DNA from: Limnobacter litoralis
GTDB taxonomy: Bacteria; Pseudomonadota; Gammaproteobacteria; Burkholderiales; Burkholderiaceae_B
Direction of reading: 5' to 3'
Assembly (NCBI RefSeq): GCF_030160455.1
Contig: NZ_BSOJ01000015.1
Coordinates: 248,001 to 312,000 of the forward strand
Length of the DNA stretch: 64,000 nucleotides
Shown here: positions 44,066-53,690 of the stretch, piece by piece
How the letters are laid out: each line of letters starts with the position of its first letter
How positions within the stretch are numbered: the first letter of the stretch is position 1
Made by a program: the position numbers and the translations under genes
The notes under the pieces: generated by a model
The model's database searches: none
What the model was told of the DNA's origin: nothing
Seen by the model: only the letters and a program-made list of their open reading frames with translations

Positions 44066-45979
44066 TCAGAACTGCTTCTTGATTTCAACACCGATGCGCT
44101 TGGCCAGCACCTCACGTGCGGCCAGCGCCAAGGCTTCTTGATAAGACTGATCAGCAATGCCATTGTAGAAGTTCAACACTTGCGGATCCGCGTCTTTCTT
44201 GACCACCTCAGCATCGGCCACTGCGGACACCCAGGCCACTGTAAAGCCTTTGTCACCCTGTGGAACAACCAAGGCCTTGGGCAACTTGGATGCCCCAGTG
44301 TCCAGCACCGCTTGTGCAACAGGGCCAGGCACACCCTTGGCACCAATGGCTGAAATGGTTTTGGCAGCGTCAAAGTCTTTGAGCGCTGCCTGTCGGCTTG
44401 CGCTGTCCGCCTTTGCGTCGTTCAACTGGGCAACAAGGGCGTCGGCGTCCTTGCTTGCAAGCTCAGCCGCTTTTTGCTGTTTCAATTGCTTCAAAATGGT
44501 GTCTTTCACAGCAGCCAAGGGCTTGGGCGCTGCTGCCTGATAGGAAACAATGTGAGCAGACACCAGGCTGTCTCCAACTTGAATCGCCTTGGTGTTGTTT
44601 TTGCTCTTGATGGATTCATCCGAGAACAGCTCATCGAGCAACTTGGGGTCTGCCAGCACCTTGGGGGTGTCTTTGGCAGGTTGGCGAGTCAGCCCCTTGA
44701 AATCCACTGGCGTCAACTTCAGCTGCTTGGCCACTGCGTCAAAAGATTGCCCGCCCTCATAGACCTTTTCAGAAAAGGTTTCCTGAGCACTGGCAAAGGC
44801 CACAGTCAGCTTCTGGTTTTTGATCTCAGACACAATTCCAGATTTAACGTCAGCCAGCGGCTTCTGATCACCACCTCGAATGTCGGTCACCTCCAGGATG
44901 TGATACCCGAACTGAGTCTTCACCAAATCACTGATCTGATCCTTTTTAAGCGCGAACATGGCCTGCTCAAAAGCGGCGGGCATGTCACCCTTGCCAAAAT
45001 AACCGAGATCGCCGCCATTCTTGGCCGAACCCGCATCGCTTGAATATTTGGCAGCCAGCTTGGCAAAATCAGCAGGATTGGCCTTCACCTCAGCCAGTAC
45101 CTTTTCTGCTGCCGCTTTTAGCTCAGCCGGGGTCTTGCCCTGCTCTTCGGCCGGCAGCAGGATGTGGCGCACCTTGCGCTGTTCAGGTGTGGAAAACCGG
45201 GCCTTGTTCTGCTCATAGTAGCTTTGCACATCGGCATCACTGACTTCGATACCCGCCTTGATGTCAGCGGGGCTTAGCACCAGATACTGAACATCGGCGG
45301 TCGCGGGTGTTTCAAATGCGGACTTGTTGTCGTTGTAGTACTTTGTAATTTCATCGTCGGTTACGCTGACCTTGGGCAAATAGGCATCCAGTCCAATGGT
45401 GCGTGTTTGAACCACACGACCAGCCAACTGCGCGTTGTCAATCTGAGAGCGAAGCGACTTGGTAAAAAACACCGATTCAAACAAGGGATTCAGAACCTGG
45501 TCGCGCGCCATGTTGAATCTCAGATTGGCATCGTAGCTGGCGGGCGTCAGGCCACGTGCAGCCAGCAAAGCCTTGTAGGTGTCCATGTCGAACTTTCCGT
45601 CTTTCTGAAAAGCGGGGGTCTCAAGGATGGCGGTACGCAAAGCCTCGTCAGACGCTGTCAGGTATTCTTTGGCCACGTCTTTTTGCAGCAGGTATTCAGA
45701 AATGATGGTGTCAAGCAGCTGTTTGTTGACCTGTGGATTGTCAAACTGCTTCGGGTCGAAGTTCGCCCCAGCGCGCTGTCTGGCCTCTTCGATCCTGTTT
45801 CTTTTGACCTGATCAAACTCGGCCTGCGTGATTTTGTAATCACCCACAGTGGCCAATACATTTGGCCCGGAACCAGAACCTTCATATCGGTTCACACCCA
45901 ACAAAACAAAAGCAGGCGCAATGAACAGCAGCAGTAGAAACTGCATCAGTTTTTGGTTGTTGCGAACAAAATCAAACAT
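44066..45979 (-). CDS. ppiD: Periplasmic folding chaperone PpiD (SurA-N/PPIase)
   Basis: The 637-aa inner-membrane protein has one N-terminal helix (LMQFLLLLFIAPAFVLLGV, about 10-28), a SurA-like chaperone domain (VGDYKITQAEFDQVKRNRIEEA...) and a parvulin domain (VRHILLPAEEQGKT...FAKLAAKYSSDAGSAKNGGDLGYFGKGDMPAAFEQAMF). It helps fold proteins leaving the Sec translocon. The ATG chosen (MFDFVRNNQK) is the family start. In related genomes it follows hupB and tRNA genes; here a metal ATPase is between them. Confidence 0.92.
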   Translation of the reverse strand: MFDFVRNNQKLMQFLLLLFIAPAFVLLGVNRYEGSGSGPNVLATVGDYKITQAEFDQVKRNRIEEARQRAGANFDPKQFDNPQVNKQLLDTIISEYLLQKDVAKEYLTASDEALRTAILETPAFQKDGKFDMDTYKALLAARGLTPASYDANLRFNMARDQVLNPLFESVFFTKSLRSQIDNAQLAGRVVQTRTIGLDAYLPKVSVTDDEITKYYNDNKSAFETPATADVQYLVLSPADIKAGIEVSDADVQSYYEQNKARFSTPEQRKVRHILLPAEEQGKTPAELKAAAEKVLAEVKANPADFAKLAAKYSSDAGSAKNGGDLGYFGKGDMPAAFEQAMFALKKDQISDLVKTQFGYHILEVTDIRGGDQKPLADVKSGIVSEIKNQKLTVAFASAQETFSEKVYEGGQSFDAVAKQLKLTPVDFKGLTRQPAKDTPKVLADPKLLDELFSDESIKSKNNTKAIQVGDSLVSAHIVSYQAAAPKPLAAVKDTILKQLKQQKAAELASKDADALVAQLNDAKADSASRQAALKDFDAAKTISAIGAKGVPGPVAQAVLDTGASKLPKALVVPQGDKGFTVAWVSAVADAEVVKKDADPQVLNFYNGIADQSYQEALALAAREVLAKRIGVEIKKQF

Positions 45980-46044
45980 GTGGGCAGGCCAAGTCAGGTT
46001 AAAAACAACGGACAATGATACCTGAAGCTGGTCTGCGTTGGCGC

Positions 46045-48249
46045 CTAACGCAGCAACCTCAAACCATTAAACACCACCAACAGACTGGCTCCCATGTCGG
46101 CAAACACGGCCTCCCACATGGTTGCCTCTTGAAACACCGCGAGATACAAAAAAACCAGCTTAATGCCCAGCGCCAACACAATGTTTTGCCACAACACCCA
46201 GCGAGTTTTTTTCGAAAGCTCGATCGTGTCGACGATGCGGGCCAGATTGTCATTCATAACCACAATGTCGGCCGTGTCCATGGCGATGTCAGTTCCTGAC
46301 CCACCCATGGCAAACCCCAGCCCGGCACTGGCCAAAGCAGGCGCATCATTGATTCCATCGCCCGCCATGGCCACCAAGCCGGCGCTTTCCGCACGCAAAT
46401 GCCTGATTTGCTCCATTTTTTCATTGGGCAAGAGACTGGCACGAATATCTTCAATTCCCAACGACCGGCCAACGCCCTGTGCAACCACCGGATTGTCACC
46501 GGTAAGCATCACGACTTGCAGGCCCAGACCCTTGAGGCGACGAATTTGCGCCGCCGCACCAGGCCGAACTTCATCGCTTACCGCGAAAAGGGCAAGCACG
46601 TGATCATTACACATCAATACACTCGTTGATCTGCCCCCTGTCTCCATGTCATTCAGTCGCTGCCCAAGCTGTGCACGCGCTTGCGGACATTGAACAGAAT
46701 CCAAAAGCCGCCTATTGCCGAGTTGGCAGGACTGATCATTCCAGTGCGCCTGAACGCCGAGCCCGGCGACCGCGCTGTAGTCTTGCAAGACAGGCAAATC
46801 TACAGGCTCGCCTTCTGGCTGCAAGCCCTGAGCAATCGCCTTGGCCACGGGGTGATCAGATCGCTCGGCCATGGCAATGGCCAACGCTCGAACCACGGCT
46901 TCATCTTGGACCGAATCCAGAAACTCAGCCTCAGCCAGCACAGGACAGCCGACCGTCAAGGTTCCCGTCTTGTCAATTGCCAGCACAGCAATATCACGGG
47001 CGGCTTCTAGTCATGCACCACCTTTGATGACAACACCCATTCGCGCCGCCCTGGCCAAACCACTGACAATGGTGACCGGCGTTGAAATGACCAAGGCACA
47101 AGGACAGGCAATCACCAGCAATACGAACGCCTTGTAACTTGCACCCAACCATGACAGGTGCCACAGCAAGGGCCCAGCAAACGCCACACCCAAGGCGATG
47201 AAAAATACCAGTGGGGTGTACCAGCGGGCAAAGCGGTCAACCAGGCCTTGGGTGGGTGCTCTTGATTGCTGGGCCTGCTCAACCGCTGCGATCACCTGAC
47301 TCAACACGCCCTCGGTTGAAGTCGCTGTTACCCGAACAGTCAACTCTGCAGTTTGATTCAAGGTGCCTGCGTACACCACGCTTCCCGGGTGCTTGTCCAC
47401 GGGCATGCTTTCGCCCGTCAAAGAAGATTCGTCCAACGTCGATTGCCCCGATTCAATGACGCCATCCAGCGGAACTCTGGCACCGGGTCGAATTCGTATG
47501 AGCGAGTCTCGGGGCACTTGATCCACTGACACCTCATTCCAGCCACCGCAGCACTGCTGCATGTGAACCCGCTCGGGACGAAGCTTTAACAAGGCATGCA
47601 CCGCGTTTTTGGCGCGTCCGACTGAGCGGGCTTCGATCCATTCCGCACAGGCATACAGCGCCATCACCATGGCTGCCTCGGGCCATTGACCAATCAGAAA
47701 GGCCCCCGTTACGGCCACGCTCATCAGGGCACTGATATTCATGCGAAGCTGCCGAATGGCTATCAGACCTTTGCGGTATGTTGACCCGCCTGCCAGCAAA
47801 ATGCCCACCCCGGCAAACAGCATGCCGACATATTGAAACGGCCCATCGTCGAATTTCAGAACATGAATGAATTCAGCAGTGAGCGCAAACACCAAGGCAA
47901 CACTGGCGCGCAAGGCTTCCAATCGGGATTGACGACTCAACAGCGCTTCACTGTCCTCGCGGGCCTGAATCAATTGAACCTCAAACCCAGCCTTGCGAAT
48001 CGGTTGAATGATTTCGTCGATTTGCCCTGGATCTACCTGAACTTCAATTTGTCGGTTTGACAGATGAAAATGCAGCGCCGATTCAGCAACAACACCCTTC
48101 AACAACTGTCGAATTTCGCGCTCCTCATTGGCACAGTCCATGGCTGGTACGTACAACAGCAGCTTGCTGTCTGAGGCTGAATGCGTGGTGCGACGGGATT
48201 GGATCAAAACTCGAGTCTCCCTCGGGAATGAGCAAGGATTTACAAGCAA
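46045..48249 (-). pseudogene. CadA/ZntA-type P1B metal ATPase split by an in-frame TGA
   Basis: The two halves are one reading frame of 735 codons broken only by TGA at 47011-47013. The first 412 residues hold an HMA-like domain (VPAMDCANEE), membrane helices, TGES and the metal motif ACPCALVIS. The rest has LAIDKTGTLT, the N domain (RSDHPVAKA), LTGDNP and GDGINDAPAL, with the last helix pair. CPC and MDC indicate Zn/Cd/Pb export. The stop falls in the linker GGA-stop-LEAA just before the phosphorylated Asp. Nonsense mutation, leaky UGA reading or two-part translation are all possible. The start codon is uncertain (TTG at 48249 or 48207). Confidence 0.85.
47011..47013 (-). other. In-frame TGA stop inside the metal ATPase
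   Basis: On the minus strand the bases read GGT-GGT-GCA-TGA-CTA-GAA, with the frame intact on both sides. UGA followed by C is a weak termination context in E. coli. The next possible start is a GTG 27 bases on, without a ribosome site. Confidence 0.9.
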
Positions 48250-48251
48250 TT

Positions 48252-48283
48252 TTGAGGGTAACGCACCTCAAGGTGTACTGAGG
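48252..48283. promoter_or_regulatory. Repeated TTGAGG/CCTCAA elements upstream of the metal ATPase
   Basis: TTGAGG (48252-48257), CCTCAA (48266-48271) and CTGAGG (48278-48283) alternate in direction and form two overlapping inverted repeats just before the ATPase gene. A metal sensor of the MerR or ArsR family is a candidate binder, but none is encoded nearby. Confidence 0.3.
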
Positions 48284-48298
48284 CAAAAGAGAATAAAA

Positions 48299-48336
48299 AA
48301 AAGCGATGCACCTTGAAGGTTGCATCGCTTTTTTGT
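48299..48336 (-). terminator. Terminator after tRNA-Asp
   Basis: AAGCGATGCA / TGCATCGCTT, a 10-bp stem flanked by A- and T-runs on both sides, ends the tRNA-Val/tRNA-Asp transcript. It separates it from the metal ATPase. Confidence 0.85.
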
Positions 48337-48338
48337 TT

Positions 48339-48415
48339 TGGCGGAGTGGACGGGGCTCGAACCCGCGACCCCCGGCGTGACAGGCCGGTATTCTGACCAA
48401 CTGAACTACCACTCC
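48339..48415 (-). tRNA. tRNA-Asp (anticodon GTC)
   Basis: Cloverleaf with acceptor GGAGTGG / CCACTCC, discriminator G and encoded CCA, anticodon stem CCGGC/GCCGG with loop CTGTCAC (anticodon GTC), T-arm GGGTTCGAGCCC. Second gene of a two-tRNA unit; 33 bases after tRNA-Val. Confidence 0.95.
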
Positions 48416-48448
48416 TGAGTTGGTTTTTTGAACTGTTTCGCAAAATCT

Positions 48449-48524
48449 TGGTGGGTGCTGAGAGGCTCGAACTCCCGACCTAAACCTTGTAAGGGTTCCG
48501 CTCTACCAACTGAGCTAAGCACCC
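48449..48524 (-). tRNA. tRNA-Val (anticodon TAC)
   Basis: Cloverleaf with acceptor GGGTGCT / AGCACCC, discriminator A and encoded CCA, anticodon stem GAACC/GGTTT with loop CTTACAA (anticodon TAC), T-arm GAGTTCGAGCCTC. First gene of the tRNA pair. Confidence 0.95.
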
Positions 48525-48614
48525 GACATACACTAGACAATCTTGGAATTTGGTCAATCGACTTTATTCTTGTTTTCTAGTGACTGTCGCTTTTGCGAAT
48601 CAGCCAAGACCGCA

Positions 48615-48644
48615 ATTATATACAGAATTTAATTTACTCTGCAA
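48615..48644 (-). promoter_or_regulatory. Promoter of the tRNA-Val/tRNA-Asp unit
   Basis: Minus strand TTGCAG (48639-48644), 18-base spacer, perfect TATAAT (48615-48620), followed by the GC-rich TGCGG typical of stable-RNA promoters. The leader to tRNA-Val is about 85 bases. Confidence 0.65.
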
Positions 48645-48668
48645 TAGCCCGAGCTACTTTTTTGTAAA

Positions 48669-48941
48669 TTAATTAACTGCGTCTTTCAGGGCCTTGCCAG
48701 GACGGAACTTAGGCACAGCAGCAGCCTTGATTTTGATGGTAGCGCCAGTGCGTGGGTTACGACCGCTGCGAGCAGCGCGCTTGCCAACAGCAAAGGTACC
48801 AAAACCAACCAAGGTTACTGAACCGCCCTTTTTCAGGGTGGTCTTCACAGCGTCAATCATTGCATCCAATGCGCGGCCAGCGGCTGCCTTGGAGATTTCT
48901 GCTGATTCAGCAATTTGGTCGATCAGTTCGGTTTTATTCAT
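48669..48941 (-). CDS. hupB: DNA-binding protein HU-beta
   Basis: The 90-aa nucleoid protein starts [21 protein letters not shown] and has the HU core [28 protein letters not shown] with the DNA-intercalating beta arms (the Pro in RNPRTG) and the C-terminal [15 protein letters not shown]. It bends DNA non-specifically. It follows lon in the conserved order clpP-clpX-lon-hupB. AGAGGGGG precedes the ATG, and it has its own promoter. Confidence 0.96.
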   Translation of the reverse strand: MNKTELIDQIAESAEISKAAAGRALDAMIDAVKTTLKKGGSVTLVGFGTFAVGKRAARSGRNPRTGATIKIKAAAVPKFRPGKALKDAVN

Positions 48942-49012
48942 GTAATAAGCCCCCTCTTGGTGACAAAAAAAACGGCGCTCTAGGTAAGCGCCACGTAGCT
49001 TCCAGTGCCTAA

Positions 49013-49041
49013 TTTAGACATGGCGCAAACCTAGCTGTCAA
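49013..49041 (-). promoter_or_regulatory. Promoter of hupB
   Basis: Minus strand TTGACA (49036-49041, perfect), 17-base spacer, TCTAAA (49013-49018), about 70 bases before the hupB start and downstream of the lon terminator. Confidence 0.65.
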
Positions 49042-49110
49042 GCCATTTTGCGCGATTTTCTCAGTTAATTTTCGAGGTGTAAAAACACCTTGCCAAACAC
49101 ACAAAAAAAA

Positions 49111-49135
49111 ACCCGACATTCAAGTCGGGTTTTTT
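49111..49135. terminator. Terminator between lon and hupB
   Basis: ACCCGAC-attcaa-GTCGGGT with an A-run before and TTTTTT after. Read on the minus strand it ends lon transcription 20 to 50 bases after its stop. Confidence 0.85.
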
Positions 49136-49156
49136 AAATCAAGTTTCTTATACAGA

Positions 49157-51565
49157 TCAATGCTTTACAGCAGGATTTGCCACGGCATCGTCAGTCTTCG
49201 ATGACAACATCTCAGGTTGCTGCGCGAGTGGCTCTGGCAAACGTTCTAAGGCGTTTTCAATGACCTGATCAATCCATTTGACTGGAATAATCTCCAGGCT
49301 GTTCTTCACGTTGGCCGGAATTTCAGCCAAATCCTTGACGTTTTCCTCAGGAATCAGCACAGTTTTGATGCCACCACGATGGGCTGCAAGCAGCTTTTCC
49401 TTCAGACCACCGATGGCAAGCACCTCCCCACGCAACGTGATTTCCCCTGTCATGGCAATGGAGGATTTCACGGGGATACCCGTGAGGGTTGAGATCAACG
49501 CGGTCGTCATGGCAATGCCGGCTGAGGGACCATCTTTGGGCGTAGCGCCCTCAGGCACGTGAACGTGAATGTCACGCTTCTCGAACACGCTGTCGACGAT
49601 GCCGAGGCGGGTTGAACGTGAGCGCACCACTGAGCGTGCCGCCTCAACGGACTCTTTCATCACATCGCCCAGAGAACCGGTGCGAATGATGTTGCCCTTG
49701 CCGGGCATGGACACAGTCTCGATGGTCAGCAGGTCGCCGCCCACTTCTGTCCAGGCAAGACCGGTAACCTGCCCCACCTGGTTTTCTTTTTCAGCCAAAC
49801 CAAAGCTGTAGCGGCGCACACCCAGAAACTTGTCCAGATTTTTGGGGGTCACAGCCACTTTTTTGTCTTTACCACCCAACAAGACCTGACGAACCACCTT
49901 GCGGCAGATCTTGGAGATTTCGCGCTCCATGCCACGCACACCCGCCTCACGGGTGTAGTAACGGATGATGTCACGAATGGCGGCTTCAGAGACTGAGAGC
50001 TCATCCGCCTTCACACCATTGTTCTTCATCTGCTTGGGCAACAGGTATTTTTGAGTAATGCTGACCTTTTCATCCTCGGTGTAACCCGACAAACGAATCA
50101 CTTCCATTCGGTCAAGCAATGCCGGAGGAATGTTCAATGAGTTGGCAGTGGCCACGAACATGACGTCCGACAGGTCGTATTCAACCTCCACGTAATGATC
50201 CACAAAGGTGCTGTTTTGCTCGGGATCAAGCACCTCGAGCAGCGCCGAAGCAGGGTCACCCCGGAAGTCCATGCCCATCTTGTCAATTTCATCGAGCAAA
50301 AACAGTGGATTACGAACACCCACTTTCGTCAGGCTACTCAACACCTTACCGGCCATGGAGCCGATGTAGGTTTTGCGGTGACCACGAATCTCGGCTTCAT
50401 CACGCACACCGCCCAGAGCCATGCGAACAAACTTGCGGTTGGTAGCACGCGCCACAGACTGCCCCAATGAGGTTTTACCCACGCCGGGAGGGCCAACCAG
50501 ACACAAGATTGGGGCCTTTAGCTTGTCAACACGCTGTTGCACTGCAAGGTACTCCACAATGCGTTCTTTGACCTTTTCAAGACCATAGTGGTCTTCATCC
50601 AGCACATGCTGAGCGTTGGCCAGATCGTTGTTGATCTTGGTCTTCTTTTTCCAAGGCAGATTGACCAGGGTGTCGATGTAATTTCGAATCACAGTGGCTT
50701 CAGCCGACATGGGCGACATCAATTTCAGTTTTTTAAGCTCAGACTCAGCCTTTTTGAGGGCTTCCTTGGGCATTTTGGCAGCCTTGATCTTGCGTTCAAG
50801 TTCTTCCATGTCAGCGCCGTCTTCGCCCTCACCCAGCTCTTTCTGGATGGCCTTGACCTGTTCGTTCAGATAGTACTCGCGCTGGCTTTTTTCCATCTGG
50901 CGCTTAACTCGACCACGAATGCGCTTTTCAACCTGAAGAATGTCAATTTCAGACTCAAGCTGGGCCAACAACGCCTCAAGACGCGCGGACACGCTGAAGG
51001 TTTCCAGAATGGATTGCTTCTGCTCAAGCTTTAAGGGCAGGTGCGACACGATGGTGTCGGCCAGCCGGCCTGTGTCGTCAATGCCAGAAAGTGAGGTCAG
51101 AATTTCGGGAGGGATCTTCTTGTTCAACTTCACATAGGAGTCAAACTGAGCCATGACGGCACGCTTCAAAGCCTCTGTTTCAGGGCTTTGGGACGGATCG
51201 GGCAGCAAAGGCAGGGCCTCCGCCTGAAAATGGGTTTCCAGATCCTGTACTTTCTCGAGTTTGGCACGCTGCACGCCTTCAACCAGCACCTTGACGGTGC
51301 CATCGGGCAACTTCAGCATTTGCAGGACGTTGGCCACACAGCCAATGCCATAAATGTCTTTTTCGCTGGGCTCATCATTGGAGGCAGACTTCTGGGCAAC
51401 CAAAAGAATGCTCTTGCCACTTTCCATGGCAATTTCAAGCGCCTTGATCGACTTGGAGCGACCTACAAACAAGGGGATGACCATGTGTGGAAACACCACG
51501 ACATCCCGCAGGGGCAACAATGGCAGGTCAATAATCTGTTCGGGAAGCACGTTGGTCGCTGACAT
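49157..51565 (-). CDS. lon: ATP-dependent protease Lon
   Basis: The 802-aa hexameric protease degrades misfolded and regulatory proteins. It shows the N-terminal substrate domain (LPLLPLRDVVVFPHMVIPLFVGR), Walker A GPPGVGKTSLGQ, Walker B FLLDEIDKMG and the Ser-Lys dyad (PKDGPSAGIAM with Ser; later Lys in GGLKEKLLAAHRGG). The ATG with AGGTG six bases upstream gives MSATNVLPEQ. A sigma-32-like promoter lies just upstream, fitting heat-shock induction. Confidence 0.96.
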   Translation of the reverse strand: MSATNVLPEQIIDLPLLPLRDVVVFPHMVIPLFVGRSKSIKALEIAMESGKSILLVAQKSASNDEPSEKDIYGIGCVANVLQMLKLPDGTVKVLVEGVQRAKLEKVQDLETHFQAEALPLLPDPSQSPETEALKRAVMAQFDSYVKLNKKIPPEILTSLSGIDDTGRLADTIVSHLPLKLEQKQSILETFSVSARLEALLAQLESEIDILQVEKRIRGRVKRQMEKSQREYYLNEQVKAIQKELGEGEDGADMEELERKIKAAKMPKEALKKAESELKKLKLMSPMSAEATVIRNYIDTLVNLPWKKKTKINNDLANAQHVLDEDHYGLEKVKERIVEYLAVQQRVDKLKAPILCLVGPPGVGKTSLGQSVARATNRKFVRMALGGVRDEAEIRGHRKTYIGSMAGKVLSSLTKVGVRNPLFLLDEIDKMGMDFRGDPASALLEVLDPEQNSTFVDHYVEVEYDLSDVMFVATANSLNIPPALLDRMEVIRLSGYTEDEKVSITQKYLLPKQMKNNGVKADELSVSEAAIRDIIRYYTREAGVRGMEREISKICRKVVRQVLLGGKDKKVAVTPKNLDKFLGVRRYSFGLAEKENQVGQVTGLAWTEVGGDLLTIETVSMPGKGNIIRTGSLGDVMKESVEAARSVVRSRSTRLGIVDSVFEKRDIHVHVPEGATPKDGPSAGIAMTTALISTLTGIPVKSSIAMTGEITLRGEVLAIGGLKEKLLAAHRGGIKTVLIPEENVKDLAEIPANVKNSLEIIPVKWIDQVIENALERLPEPLAQQPEMLSSKTDDAVANPAVKH

Positions 51566-51591
51566 AATTTTCACCTTTTTAAAACTTGATA

Positions 51592-51623
51592 CTACTGTGG
51601 GGGCAAAACGCGCTTATTCAAGC
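51592..51623 (-). promoter_or_regulatory. Sigma-32-like heat-shock promoter of lon
   Basis: On the minus strand CTTGAA (51617-51622), then 14 bases, then CCCCAC (51597-51602) close to the sigma-32 consensus CTTGAAA / CCCCATnT. It lies 30 bases before the lon start codon. Confidence 0.6.
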
Positions 51624-51650
51624 CTCAAATAAAACAATACCACCGAAAAG

Positions 51651-51682
51651 AAAAAGCCCGACATGAAAGTCGGGCTTTTTCT
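51651..51682. terminator. Terminator between clpX and lon
   Basis: AAAAAGCCCGAC-ATGAAA-GTCGGGCTTTTT, a 12-bp perfect stem including the A/T runs. It ends the clpX transcript and thus separates the tig-clpP-clpX unit from lon. A second small CCCC/GGGG hairpin lies at about 51701-51716. Confidence 0.88.
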
Positions 51683-51725
51683 GGATCTTTCACGCTCAAA
51701 ACCCCTGTTTCGGGGGCTCTGAAGC

Positions 51726-52997
51726 CTACGATTTGTCTTTGCTGCCTGCGATCTTGGGTGCATCTTCGTAGATCAGAAGCGGTTGACCCTCACCCGTGAT
51801 TGTGGACTCATCAATGACCACCTTCTTGACCTGTCCTTCGCTGGGCAAATCGTACATCACGCCCAACAGAGCTTGCTCAAGAATGGTGCGCAAGCCACGC
51901 GCGCCAGTTTTGCGCTGTATCGCCTTTTTGGCAATGGCGCTGAGCGCAGAGGGTCGAATTTCCAGTTCAGCACCGTCCATTTCGAGCAATTTCTGGAACT
52001 GCTTGACCACCGCATTTTTCGGTTCGGTCAAAATCTGGATCAGTGCTGGTTCGTCAAGCTCTTCCAGCGTGGCAAATACAGGCAAACGGCCCACCAATTC
52101 TGGGATGATACCGAACTTGATCAGGTCCTCCGGCTCAACGTCCTGGAGCATGGCGCCGACATTTTCGTCGGTCTTGCTCTTGACCTCCGCACCAAAGCCG
52201 ATGCCGGAACGTTCGGACCTGTTGCGAATGATCTTGTCGAGTCCCTCGAAAGCCCCACCGACGATAAACAGCACATTGGTGGTATCGATCTGAACAAAAT
52301 CTTGATTGGGATGCTTTCTGCCACCTTGCGGGGGCACAGAGGCCACAGTGCCTTCGATCAGTTTCAACAAGGCTTGCTGAACACCCTCACCCGACACGTC
52401 GCGCGTGATGGAAGGATTGTCTGATTTTCTGGAAATCTTGTCGATTTCATCGATGTAGACAATACCGCGCTGGGCCTTTTCAACCTCATAGTTGCAGTTT
52501 TGGAGCAACTTTTGGATGATGTTTTCAACGTCCTCACCCACATAACCAGCCTCGGTCAAGGTGGTTGCGTCGGCGATCACAAAGGGCACATTCAAAAGCC
52601 GTGCGAGGGTTTGAGCAAGCAGTGTTTTACCAGAACCGGTTGGGCCGACCAGCAAAATGTTGCTCTTTGTCAGCTCGATGTCGTCCTTTTTGCCCATGTG
52701 GCGCAGGCGCTTGTAGTGGTTGTACACCGCTACAGACAACACGCGTTTGGCGCGGTCCTGACCGATCACGTATTGATCAAGGATCGTGCGAATTTCATGG
52801 GGTGTGGGCAGCCGGTCACCGTCGCCAGTGGCGTTGGCTTCCGCGGCCTCATCGCGGATGATGTCGTTGCAAAGCTCAATGCACTCGTCGCAAATGAACA
52901 CGGACGGGCCTGCAATCAGTTTTTTAACTTCGTGCTGGCTTTTGCCGCAAAACGAACAGTACAGGAGCTTCTCGCTCGACCCTTTTTTCTCTGACAT
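51726..52997 (-). CDS. clpX: ATP-dependent Clp protease ATP-binding subunit ClpX
   Basis: The 423-aa unfoldase recognises tagged proteins and feeds them to ClpP. It has the N-terminal zinc domain (CSFCGKSQ...CDECIELC), Walker [13 protein letters not shown], pore loop GYVGEDV, Walker [10 protein letters not shown] and the ClpP-binding loop in the IGFGAEV region. GAGG lies before the ATG; a TTG two codons earlier is less likely. It lies 24 bases after clpP. Confidence 0.97.
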   Translation of the reverse strand: MSEKKGSSEKLLYCSFCGKSQHEVKKLIAGPSVFICDECIELCNDIIRDEAAEANATGDGDRLPTPHEIRTILDQYVIGQDRAKRVLSVAVYNHYKRLRHMGKKDDIELTKSNILLVGPTGSGKTLLAQTLARLLNVPFVIADATTLTEAGYVGEDVENIIQKLLQNCNYEVEKAQRGIVYIDEIDKISRKSDNPSITRDVSGEGVQQALLKLIEGTVASVPPQGGRKHPNQDFVQIDTTNVLFIVGGAFEGLDKIIRNRSERSGIGFGAEVKSKTDENVGAMLQDVEPEDLIKFGIIPELVGRLPVFATLEELDEPALIQILTEPKNAVVKQFQKLLEMDGAELEIRPSALSAIAKKAIQRKTGARGLRTILEQALLGVMYDLPSEGQVKKVVIDESTITGEGQPLLIYEDAPKIAGSKDKS

Positions 52998-53021
52998 GCT
53001 CAAATCCTCGGGGCTACTACC

Positions 53022-53690
53022 TTATTTCTTGTCAGTTTTCTGGCTGCGTGTTTTAAGAACGTCGTCAATCAGACCGTAATCCTTGGCTGCATCCGCACCC
53101 ATGAAATTGTCACGATCGGTGTCACGCGCAATTTCTTCGATCGACTTGCCAGTGTTTTCAGCCAGGATACCGTTCAAACGCTCACGCAGATACAGAATTT
53201 CCTTGGCGTGAATTTCGATGTCAGACGCCTGACCCTGCACACCACCCAGTGGTTGATGAATCATGATTCGGGAATTTGGCAGGGAGAAACGTTTGCCCTT
53301 GGTGCCCGATGACAACAGGAAGGCACCCATGCTGGCAGCCAGGCCTGTGCACAGCGTAGACACATCAGGCTTGATGAACTGCATGGTGTCGTAAATGGCC
53401 ATGCCCGCCGACACTGAACCACCGGGGCTGTTGATGTACAGCGCAATGTCTTTGTCGGGGTTTTCGGACTCGAGAAACAGCATCTGGGCAACAATCACGT
53501 TGGCCATCTGGTCGTTAATCGGGCCCACCAAAAAAATCACGCGCTCTTTGAGCAGGCGGGAGTAGATGTCATAGGCACGCTCGCCCCGACCACTCTGTTC
53601 GATCACCATGGGCACGTACATGTTGCCCTGGGGTTCTATCACAGTTGAATTTGAAAAATTACCAGTCATTGAGCGAGGGTTCCACATCAT
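53022..53690 (-). CDS. clpP: ATP-dependent Clp protease proteolytic subunit
   Basis: The 222-aa serine protease has [26 protein letters not shown], the catalytic Ser in [14 protein letters not shown], His in [10 protein letters not shown] and Asp in [10 protein letters not shown]. The first ATG starts at the base after the tig stop. A later ATG (MTGNFSN) seven codons in would give a length nearer to the usual 207 residues. Part of tig-clpP-clpX. Confidence 0.97.
   Translation of the reverse strand: MMWNPRSMTGNFSNSTVIEPQGNMYVPMVIEQSGRGERAYDIYSRLLKERVIFLVGPINDQMANVIVAQMLFLESENPDKDIALYINSPGGSVSAGMAIYDTMQFIKPDVSTLCTGLAASMGAFLLSSGTKGKRFSLPNSRIMIHQPLGGVQGQASDIEIHAKEILYLRERLNGILAENTGKSIEEIARDTDRDNFMGADAAKDYGLIDDVLKTRSQKTDKK

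Noticed and set aside
47011-47013. Selenocysteine at the TGA of the metal ATPase
   Set aside because: Cysteine or selenocysteine is not expected at this linker position in P1B ATPases, and no clear SECIS-type hairpin is seen directly after the codon.
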